Part shown: positions 1 through 5,745 of the stretch, piece after piece
Layout of the letters: every line of letters begins with the position of its first letter
How positions within the stretch are numbered: position 1 is the stretch's first letter
NCBI GenBank assembly: GCA_964489835.1
Contig: CAZBBC010000119.1
Span: 1-14,321 of the forward strand
DNA from: CAZBBC01 sp964489835
Lineage (GTDB): Bacteria; Calditrichota; Calditrichia; JAJRVZ01
Length of the DNA stretch: 14,321 nucleotides
Direction: 5' to 3'
The notes under the pieces: model-generated
Databases searched by the model: none
Told to the model about the DNA's origin: nothing
Seen by the model: the letters and a program-made list of their open reading frames with translations, nothing else
Made by a program: the position numbers and the translations under genes

Positions 1-345
1 AAGAGAAGGTCGAAGATGCGGCTTAGACGCAGGTTTGGGGATGAGTTTTTTTAATCACTAATTGAATAATTTTTTAATACGAACACTAGTGAGTTACCAT
101 AAATATGAAATCTTTACGGCTGAATTGTAGAGATATGGTCATTTCGACTGAGGCGAAGCGAAGGAGAAATCTAAAAAAGTAAGGAAAAATTATAGATTTC
201 TCAGTCGTCCCTGACAGAGCAGGGACTCTTTCGAAATGACATTTAAATTCATAATTTTTTAAAAGCGAATTCTCCATAACTATGGTGCTAAACGAGATTA
301 TTTATAAATTGAACTGATAAATTAATAAAGTAAGAGAAAAGTACC
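1..345. other. Non-coding leader upstream of actC, with possible tail of a preceding gene
   Basis: No complete gene is visible here. The first bases can be read as the last codons of an upstream plus-strand gene (frame ending E-K-V-E-D-A-A then TAG at 24-26). In the usual gene order that would be actB, but seven residues cannot establish this and two other frames also run to stops at 54 and 61. The rest is AT-rich and contains the inverted repeat listed separately at 138-240. I see no convincing -35/-10 pair. A gap of about 320 bases inside an act operon is longer than the spacing between the genes that follow. Confidence 0.4.
138..240. repeat. Inverted repeat with GTCATTTCGA termini
   Basis: The two ends are perfect inverted copies: GTCATTTCGA at 138-147 and TCGAAATGAC at 231-240. 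A second nested pair lies inside, GAGAAATCTA at 164-173 and TAGATTTCTC at 193-202. Between the arms are GAAGCGAAG-like and CCCTGACAGAGCAGGG segments, the latter itself able to fold. There is no coding capacity, so this looks like a small non-autonomous, MITE-like or REP-like dispersed element. Similar GTCATTTCGA-ended elements are, from general knowledge, common between genes in FCB-group genomes. Only one copy is in this window, so dispersal is inferred. Confidence 0.8.
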
Positions 346-1788
346 TTGAGTGTAGCAACCGATACGTTAAAAAACATACCTATGGAAGTGGAACAACCAC
401 TGATTGCCGGTAATCCGACGTTTGCCAGTGTCACTGAAAAAATCAGTCAGATTGCTGAGAGAAAAACGCCTAAAATGTGGTGGATTGCGATTAGTATTTC
501 CAGTTCGCTGCTTTTGATGATGATTGTATTGATCGGTTGGTTGGTTTGGGATGGCATCGGTGTCTGGGGATTAAATATACCGGTAGGTTGGGGATGGGCG
601 ATTGTTAATTTTGTCTTTTGGGTCGGTATCGGACATGCCGGTACATTAATTTCTGCCATCCTCTTTCTCTTTCGTCAAAAGTGGCGTACTTCGATCAACC
701 GATTTGCAGAAGCGATGACTTTATTTGCCGTTATTTGCGCACTTGTTTTTCCAGGCATACATGTCGGTCGTATATGGGTGGCTTATTGGATGGTACCTGT
801 ACCGAATCAAATGGCCATGTGGCCAAATTTCAGGAGTCCCTTACTATGGGATATTTTTGCTGTCGGGACGTATTTTACTGTTTCACTTCTGTTTTGGTAC
901 ACCGGTCTCATTCCGGATTTAGCAGCGATGCGTGACCGGGCAAAATCCAGGGTGCGAAAGATCACCCTTGGTATCTTCTCTCTGGGATGGCGCGGAGGGA
1001 ACCGTCAATGGCAAAATTACGAATTGGCTTACCTGCTTCTGGCCGGGCTTTCCACGCCGCTGGTTCTTTCCGTGCACAGCGTTGTAAGTACTGACTTTGC
1101 CACCAGTATCATTCCCGGCTGGCATTCGACAATTTTTCCGCCTTATTTTGTTGCCGGTGCTATTTTTTCCGGATTTGCGATGGTAAATACGCTGGCGATC
1201 ATTGCCCGGAAGATCTATGGCCTGGAGAATTTTATTACGATAAATCATTTGGAAAAAATGAATAAGATCATGCTGGTGACCGGCATGATGGTTGGATATT
1301 CTTATGGATGTGAATTTTTTATCGCCTGGTATGGCGGTAATGAATATGAAGGATTCGCTTTTATCAACCGGGCCTTTGGTCCCTATGCCTGGGCTTACTG
1401 GACAATGATCACCTGTAATGTTCTTGTCCCGCAGCTATTTTGGTTCAAAAAATTACGAACCAGTATCCCGGTAATGTTTGTTGCCGCTTTATTGATAAAT
1501 GTGGGTATGTGGTTTGAACGATTTGTTATCGTTGTCTCATCATTGTCAGCAGATTTTCTACCCTCTAGCTGGGATTATTATTCACCGACATTTGTTGATA
1601 TCGGTATTTTTATCGGTTCTTTTGGTTTATTTTTCACTTTTTTTCTGATATTTCTGCGTTTTTTACCCATGATCGCGATCTCAGAAGTAAAAGGGGTATT
1701 ACCTCAGGCAGATCCTCATTATTATCATGGGAATGGAAAAAAAGGTAACGTTAAAAAGAGGGGCGTGGTTCTGGGAGGTCAGTCATGA
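346..1788 (+). CDS. actC: Alternative complex III quinol-oxidising membrane subunit ActC (NrfD/PsrC family)
   Basis: Integral membrane subunit of alternative complex III, which oxidises quinol in the cytoplasmic membrane and passes electrons to the iron-sulfur and heme subunits. The 480-residue length and roughly ten hydrophobic spans fit the NrfD/PsrC family. Recognisable family segments are GIGHAGTLISAILFL (95-109), FPGIHVGR (135-142, His139) and FRSPLLWD (162-169, Asp169). Histidines and the aspartate of this kind line the quinol and proton path in characterised homologues. The start is a TTG at 346 behind a weak purine-rich stretch (AAGAGAAAAG). An ATG at 382 (residue 13) is the alternative but has no better ribosome site. 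The stop overlaps the actD start (ATGA), so translation is probably coupled. actA and actB are expected just upstream, outside the window. Confidence 0.93.
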   Translation: MSVATDTLKNIPMEVEQPLIAGNPTFASVTEKISQIAERKTPKMWWIAISISSSLLLMMIVLIGWLVWDGIGVWGLNIPVGWGWAIVNFVFWVGIGHAGTLISAILFLFRQKWRTSINRFAEAMTLFAVICALVFPGIHVGRIWVAYWMVPVPNQMAMWPNFRSPLLWDIFAVGTYFTVSLLFWYTGLIPDLAAMRDRAKSRVRKITLGIFSLGWRGGNRQWQNYELAYLLLAGLSTPLVLSVHSVVSTDFATSIIPGWHSTIFPPYFVAGAIFSGFAMVNTLAIIARKIYGLENFITINHLEKMNKIMLVTGMMVGYSYGCEFFIAWYGGNEYEGFAFINRAFGPYAWAYWTMITCNVLVPQLFWFKKLRTSIPVMFVAALLINVGMWFERFVIVVSSLSADFLPSSWDYYSPTFVDIGIFIGSFGLFFTFFLIFLRFLPMIAISEVKGVLPQADPHYYHGNGKKGNVKKRGVVLGGQS

Positions 1789-2321
1789 AAAATAATCCTG
1801 ATAAACAGGAAATGATTTTGGCCGAATTTGAAAATCCGGCACAATTACTGGAAGCCGCCGAAAAAATGCGGAATGCCGGCTACGAAAAATTTGATTGTCA
1901 TTCACCCTTTCCCATCCACGGTATGGATCAGGCCATGGGTATGAAACGATCACCCCTGGGATGGATTGTCGGAGGGGTCGCTTTTGTTGCCCTTCTCAGT
2001 GGTTTTACACTGGAATGGTGGACGAGTACGGTTGATTATCCTTTGGTTATATCAGGAAAACCGTTTTTCAGTTATCAAGCCTATGGCCCGGTAGCCTTCG
2101 CTATCATGGTCCTGAGTTCTGCTTTTGCTGCTTTATTGGGCATGATGGCATTAAACAAACTTCCGATGTTGTATCACAAGATCTTTGATTCTGAAAAAAT
2201 TGCAAAAATAACTGATGATGGATTTATAATGACGGTAACATCAAATGATCCACAATTCGATACAGCTAAGACTAAATCATTTTTACAGCGTATCGGCGGT
2301 AAAAATCTGGAGGTGATATAG
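1785..2321 (+). CDS. actD: Alternative complex III subunit ActD (DUF3341)
   Basis: Membrane subunit of alternative complex III belonging to the DUF3341 family. It has no redox cofactor and packs against the quinol-oxidising core, with a role in assembly or proton transfer that is not settled. An N-terminal soluble region carries the family signature SPFPIHGMD (40-48). It is followed by two hydrophobic helices (about 59-76 and 99-124) and a C-terminal soluble tail of about 50 residues. The 178-residue length is normal for the family. Its ATG shares bases with the actC stop codon, and GGGAGGTC lies just before it, which supports this start. It ends 5 bases before actE, within one transcription unit. 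Confidence 0.92.
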   Translation: MKNNPDKQEMILAEFENPAQLLEAAEKMRNAGYEKFDCHSPFPIHGMDQAMGMKRSPLGWIVGGVAFVALLSGFTLEWWTSTVDYPLVISGKPFFSYQAYGPVAFAIMVLSSAFAALLGMMALNKLPMLYHKIFDSEKIAKITDDGFIMTVTSNDPQFDTAKTKSFLQRIGGKNLEVI

Positions 2322-2326
2322 TCAAG

Positions 2327-2929
2327 ATGAAACGTTTATTTATCATATTTTTGTTATCGCTGTTTGTGATGATTTTTTCCTGTTGCTCACAGGAAAGGCC
2401 ATCGGAGAATCCCCCTATTCACCTTAATCCAAACATGGATGACCAACCAAAATATGAGGCCATGGAAGAAAGTCAATTTTTCCTTGATAAATCTTCTGTA
2501 CGGATGCCGGTTGACGGCACTGTTGCACGCGGGGACCTTCAGGAGCCTGTGTCTTATTTTCAGGGAAAATATGCGGATGGAAAATTTGTCAAAAAAGCAC
2601 CGCTCGCTTTTACTGCTTCGCTTTTAAAAAAAGGGCAGGAACGGTATGATATCTATTGTTCACCCTGTCACGGACGAAGTGGTTATGGTCAGGGAATTGT
2701 CGTAAAAAAAGGATTCCTTCCACCACCGTCTTTTCATATTGACAGATTGCGTGATTCAGCGGATGGTTATATATTTGATGTTATCACCAATGGTATTCGC
2801 AATATGCCGTCTTATAAATATCAGATACCGGTTGCCGACCGTTGGGCGATTGTCGCCTATTTCCGCGCATTACAGCGAAGTCAAAATGCGACAAGAAACG
2901 ATATACCGGATGATGTCAGAAAACCTTGA
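2327..2929 (+). CDS. actE: Alternative complex III mono-heme cytochrome c subunit ActE (probable lipoprotein)
   Basis: Mono-heme cytochrome c subunit of alternative complex III, facing the periplasm and handing electrons to an oxidase or soluble carrier. Residues 1-18 form a positively charged, hydrophobic signal sequence. Cys19 (I-F-S-C) could be lipidated, although Phe at -2 is unusual in a lipobox. The segment RMPVDGTVARG (59-69) is typical of ActE. The heme-binding site is CSPCH (111-115), and Met160 in NGIRNMPSY is the likely second axial ligand. The strong Shine-Dalgarno GGAGGTGA at 2309-2316 lies inside the actD end and supports the ATG at 2327. The 200-residue length is ordinary for the family. 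Confidence 0.92.
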   Translation: MKRLFIIFLLSLFVMIFSCCSQERPSENPPIHLNPNMDDQPKYEAMEESQFFLDKSSVRMPVDGTVARGDLQEPVSYFQGKYADGKFVKKAPLAFTASLLKKGQERYDIYCSPCHGRSGYGQGIVVKKGFLPPPSFHIDRLRDSADGYIFDVITNGIRNMPSYKYQIPVADRWAIVAYFRALQRSQNATRNDIPDDVRKP

Positions 2930-2944
2930 AATAAAGACTTACCT

Positions 2945-4126
2945 ATGGAATCAAAAAATAAAAATTTTTATATAACCGGGACTGAATATTTAAAAAAACC
3001 AGTACTGATTGCCGGTCTATGCGGTATCATCACTACAGCTGCCGGATATTTTATCGATCACTCCCAATTTTTCTTCTCTTATCTTTCTGCCTATATTTTC
3101 TGGATAACTTTTATTTGGGGAGCACTTTTTTTCGCATTTTTGCATCATTTAACCGGTGCTGACTGGAGTATTGTTTTCCGCAGGATTCTTGAGACAGTAA
3201 TGATGACTATACCGCTGATGGCTGTTTTATTCATTCCGATACTCCTTGGTATGCATGATCTGTACCATTGGAGTCACGAAGAAGCGGTTGCTGCCGATCC
3301 ATTGTTGTTGAAAAAAGCGGCTTATCTCAATACCTTTTTTTTTACTATCCGGACGGTTATTTACTTAACCATCTGGTTTCTCCTGGCGCGGAGTTTGTAT
3401 AAGACTTCTCTGGCACAGGATAATGGTTACCACAAAAATCAGACCATAAAGATGAAGAAAATCAGTGCGCCGGGAATGATACTGTTTGCACTCTCCATAA
3501 CTTTCGCCTCCTTTGACTGGTTAATGTCTCTCGATGCCCATTGGTATTCCACAATATTTGGTGTGTATATTTTTAGCGGCAGCCTCCTGGCGATATTAAC
3601 CTTCCTGGTCATATTCGGCAGTTTGTTGCGGAAGAAAGGGATCCTGAAGGAAGTGATCACCATCGAACACTATCACGATCTGGGAAAATTTTTATTTGCC
3701 TTCATTATATTTTGGGGTTACATCGGATTCTCCCAATATTTTCTGATCTGGTATGCCAATATTCCGGAAGAAACGATCTGGTATTTGCATCGTTGGGAGG
3801 GATCATGGAAAATTATAACTCTGATCCTTGTGTTTGGTCATTTTCTTATTCCATTTTTAATTTTAATGCCCAGGGCTGTTAAGCGGAACCTAAACGCATT
3901 AAAAATTATCGCGATTTGGATAATCATCATGCATTGGATAGATATATACTGGCTGGTATTACCGAATTTGCATCACCATGGTATGCATATTTCCTGGATG
4001 GATCTGACAGCCATAATCGGTATCGGTGGATTATTTATTTGGTACTTTTTGAATAAATTCTTTTCCCAGGCGCTCGTACCCGTAAATGATCCCCGGCTTG
4101 AAATATCGAAACGTATGAAAAACTAG
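2945..4126 (+). CDS. actF: Alternative complex III membrane subunit ActF (second NrfD-like subunit)
   Basis: Second large membrane subunit of alternative complex III, related to ActC but generally thought not to bind the quinol directly; a role in proton movement has been proposed for the family. It has about ten hydrophobic helices over 393 residues. Family segments visible are HHLTGADWSIVFRR (67-80), FASFDWLMSLDAHWYSTIFG (188-206), the histidine-rich EHYHDLGKF (241-249), GFSQYFLIWYANIPEE (261-276) and MHWIDIYWLVLPN (329-341). The C-terminus VPVNDPRLE is also characteristic. The start lies 15 bases after the actE stop with only a weak purine stretch before it, so translation may depend on the upstream gene. 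It is the last gene before the assembly gap. Confidence 0.92.
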   Translation: MESKNKNFYITGTEYLKKPVLIAGLCGIITTAAGYFIDHSQFFFSYLSAYIFWITFIWGALFFAFLHHLTGADWSIVFRRILETVMMTIPLMAVLFIPILLGMHDLYHWSHEEAVAADPLLLKKAAYLNTFFFTIRTVIYLTIWFLLARSLYKTSLAQDNGYHKNQTIKMKKISAPGMILFALSITFASFDWLMSLDAHWYSTIFGVYIFSGSLLAILTFLVIFGSLLRKKGILKEVITIEHYHDLGKFLFAFIIFWGYIGFSQYFLIWYANIPEETIWYLHRWEGSWKIITLILVFGHFLIPFLILMPRAVKRNLNALKIIAIWIIIMHWIDIYWLVLPNLHHHGMHISWMDLTAIIGIGGLFIWYFLNKFFSQALVPVNDPRLEISKRMKN

Positions 4127-4142
4127 GGGGTAGGGTATAAGG

Positions 4143-4242
4143 NNNNNNNNNNNNNNNNNNNNNNNNNNNNNNNNNNNNNNNNNNNNNNNNNNNNNNNNNN
4201 NNNNNNNNNNNNNNNNNNNNNNNNNNNNNNNNNNNNNNNNNN
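4143..4242. other. Assembly gap of 100 Ns
   Basis: Exactly 100 unresolved bases separate the end of actF from the next open frame. A round length of 100 is commonly a placeholder, so the real distance is unknown and could hide whole genes. In many act operons cytochrome c oxidase genes follow actF, and they could lie here. The bases before the gap (GGGGGTAGGGTATAAGG) and after it (AGGAATCAT) show no overlap that would allow the ends to be joined. Confidence 0.98.
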
Positions 4243-4251
4243 AGGAATCAT

Positions 4252-4551
4252 ATGGTTAAAGCAAAAGAGAAAAACACCATCCGTTATGAAAAAGAGGACG
4301 TTAAGATTGGACCGGTGATAGGAATATCGGTGGTATTAATTATGGTTTTTATCACCTTATTGGTCTTTTTGAGTAATTATTTTATCGGTTCCAAGGAAGA
4401 AATGGTATATGAGAGACAACTAAAGCCCGAATCGACAAGTTTGAATGAAATTCTGATGCTCGTTTCGCTGAAATTTTTAAACTCGTTGCGCTCAGACAGA
4501 ATAAATTTTTCGCCGATAGTTTTTATACATGATAGCTGGATTTATTATTAA
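4252..4551 (+). CDS. Small single-helix membrane protein, probably truncated at its C-terminus
   Basis: A 99-residue frame with a charged cytoplasmic N-terminus, one hydrophobic helix at about 20-45 and a short outer segment YERQLKPESTSLNEI (53-67). AGGAATCAT precedes the ATG. The N-terminal two thirds resemble the small one-helix proteins that accompany cytochrome oxidase or SCO genes, whose outer part carries a PES..L.E.R segment and then a conserved Y-R-I-P-I-like motif. That second motif is missing: after residue 67 the frame runs through low-complexity DNA unlike protein and stops. This suggests a 3' truncation by deletion, insertion or misassembly. The family link is from memory and tentative. 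Location in the act/oxidase cluster is consistent, but the gap leaves it unproven. Confidence 0.5.
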   Translation: MVKAKEKNTIRYEKEDVKIGPVIGISVVLIMVFITLLVFLSNYFIGSKEEMVYERQLKPESTSLNEILMLVSLKFLNSLRSDRINFSPIVFIHDSWIYY

Positions 4552-4599
4552 CCTGAGAAATCAAAGAATTTTAGATTTACCAATTGGTACTGGTTGAGT

Positions 4600-4688
4600 C
4601 TCCCCTTAAAAAAGGGGGTTAGGGGGTTGTTTATACATAACATAGGTCAATTTCATATCCCCCTCAATCCCCCTTTTCCAAGGGGGAG
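4600..4688. repeat. Inverted repeat of C- and G-runs
   Basis: The left arm starts CTCCCCTT at 4600 and continues AAAGGGGGTTAGGGGG (4611-4626). The right arm mirrors it with CCCCCTCAATCCCCCTTT and ends AAGGGGGAG at 4688. Each arm is also partly self-complementary, so a cruciform or compound hairpin is possible. It has no coding capacity. Elements of this CCCCC/GGGGG type are widespread between genes in several bacterial phyla from general knowledge; the origin of this copy is unknown. It lies about 50 bases after the end of the truncated small membrane protein gene. Confidence 0.8.
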
Positions 4689-4807
4689 GTAGAGCTTTCA
4701 AACATTAAAAGCTATACAAATAAGGTGATACTGCAACAGCCTCTTCTAAGGAGGAATTAAAACATTTACTCAACCATAAACTTTTCAGACGGGTAAATAA
4801 TTCTCAT

Positions 4808-5419
4808 CTACTCAAGAAACTGAGGGATTGGTATCAGATTAAATGCTTCCGGTGAAGTGTAGGATGTTTCTTTCAATTTTTCCTGCTCTTGATTGAAAAG
4901 CGATTGCAAATATCTGATATTTCGTTGAAAATAATCGATATCCTGCGGAGAAGTTGGGGTTATCGTACTTGCTTTTGCCAGGCGATTGGTAAAAGCGACC
5001 ATCCGGCTGTAAATCTGGTTTTGCTCGGTGAGAGATGAAATAATTTGATCTTTTTCAGCAATGGCATTCTTCAGTTCGCTCTGTGAATTGGCCACTTTTT
5101 TTTCCCCTTCACTGATTGTCCTCTGCAATGCTGAAATCTGGTCTTCATATTCATTCCGGGATGAGGCAAATTGTGCCTGGGAGAAAATATACATAGAAAT
5201 TAGGCCACCGATAAAGCCGATCACCAATGAAAGAATTGGTAATATGATCAGTAACTTCTCTCTAAACCATATTTTCCGTCTAATTTTTTTATTCACTTTA
5301 CTCGACTCCGTCGGTTCATACAAGGAAGAAATTAAGTGCAAATCAACGGCTCGTTTACAATAGGGACAAACTGTTACCGGTTTTGGCAATCGTTCAGAAC
5401 AATGTGGACAATAAACCAT
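4808..5419 (-). CDS. Zinc-ribbon, one-helix, coiled-coil membrane protein of unknown function
   Basis: A 203-residue protein with three clear parts. The N-terminus has a zinc-ribbon with two C-x2-C knuckles (Cys4, Cys7, Cys18, Cys21). One transmembrane helix follows at about 56-79 after a very basic stretch (KKIRRKIWFREK), which by the positive-inside rule places the zinc finger in the cytoplasm. Outside is a probable coiled coil at about 86-140, rich in Glu, Gln, Lys and Ser, then a tail ending IPIPQFLE. The start is chosen at 5419 because AAGGAG sits 5 bases upstream and the zinc ribbon begins at residue 4. The open frame extends further to 5656 but only through repeat DNA. Zinc ribbon plus helix plus coiled coil is a common bacterial layout without one assigned role; I do not recognise a named family. 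Confidence 0.75.
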   Translation of the reverse strand: MVYCPHCSERLPKPVTVCPYCKRAVDLHLISSLYEPTESSKVNKKIRRKIWFREKLLIILPILSLVIGFIGGLISMYIFSQAQFASSRNEYEDQISALQRTISEGEKKVANSQSELKNAIAEKDQIISSLTEQNQIYSRMVAFTNRLAKASTITPTSPQDIDYFQRNIRYLQSLFNQEQEKLKETSYTSPEAFNLIPIPQFLE

Positions 5420-5424
5420 AATTG

Positions 5425-5430
5425 CTCCTT
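5425..5430 (-). promoter_or_regulatory. Shine-Dalgarno AAGGAG fixing the zinc-ribbon gene start
   Basis: AAGGAG on the minus strand lies 5 bases before the ATG at 5419. It decides between this start and the in-frame codons up to 5656, which lie in repeat sequence and would put a meaningless stretch ahead of the zinc ribbon. Confidence 0.75.
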
Positions 5431-5456
5431 TATAATTAAAAGATAGTGTGAAAAAT

Positions 5457-5543
5457 AACCACAGAGCACACGGAGAAAACACAGAGTATACGACGTTTTT
5501 AAATATTTTTATTATCTTCGTGGGCTTCGTGCGCTTCGTGGTT
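5457..5543. repeat. Imperfect inverted repeat with roughly 9-nt periodic arms
   Basis: The left arm begins AACCAC and repeats CACAGAG, CACGGAG, CACAGAG at offsets of 9 and 10 bases. The right arm repeats CTTCGTG three times at exactly 9-base spacing (5516, 5525, 5534) and ends GTGGTT at 5543. The two arms are imperfect reverse complements around an AT-rich loop. Two more CTTTGTG units, also 9 bases apart, follow at 5561-5576. There is no coding capacity. Confidence 0.75.
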
Positions 5544-5655
5544 AAATAAATGTTGACTTTCTTTGTGATCTTTGTGTTAAATTTTTTAAAAGTACATAAA
5601 AATTCTCTTAAGTTGACACCTGTGGCCTGCAGGCGGATTTTCCTGTACCCACCCA

Positions 5656-5735
5656 TACACGCTCTACGCTTTTCGCCCCACGCTCCACGTTTAGGCGCAC
5701 TGCAATGTTGCCCCTACACGCTCTTCGCTTTTCGC
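5656..5735. repeat. Pair of near-identical ACGCT-rich 21-base direct repeats
   Basis: Copies at 5656-5676 and 5715-5735 begin TACACGCTC and end CGCTTTTCGC, differing at one base, with starts 59 bases apart. The DNA between and around them has further CACGCT and CACGTT pieces. A related, rearranged copy is at 7934-7966. The second copy ends about 10 bases short of the OPT transporter stop codon. Confidence 0.7.
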
Positions 5736-5745
5736 ATTTCACGCC

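Larger units (their letters stand above)
5420..5745. other. Repeat-filled intergenic region between OPT transporter and zinc-ribbon genes
   Basis: About 326 bases without a gene. It contains the 87-base inverted element at 5457-5543, two further CTTTGTG units at 5561-5576, and two near-identical TACACGCTC-type direct repeats at 5656-5676 and 5715-5735. I see no clear promoter for the zinc-ribbon gene nor a Rho-independent terminator for the transporter gene. Confidence 0.7.

Noticed and set aside
86..277. 63-residue minus-strand frame over the first repeat
   Set aside because: It is mostly translation of the inverted repeat at 138-240, with no ribosome site or protein-like features.
5457..5576. 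CRISPR array from periodic repeats
   Set aside because: The units are 7 bases with 2-base separators; there are no 20-40 base repeats with unique spacers, and no cas genes.
5420..5656. N-terminal extension of the zinc-ribbon frame to 5656
   Set aside because: The extra 79 residues are translated repeat DNA, and a strong Shine-Dalgarno precedes the internal ATG at 5419.
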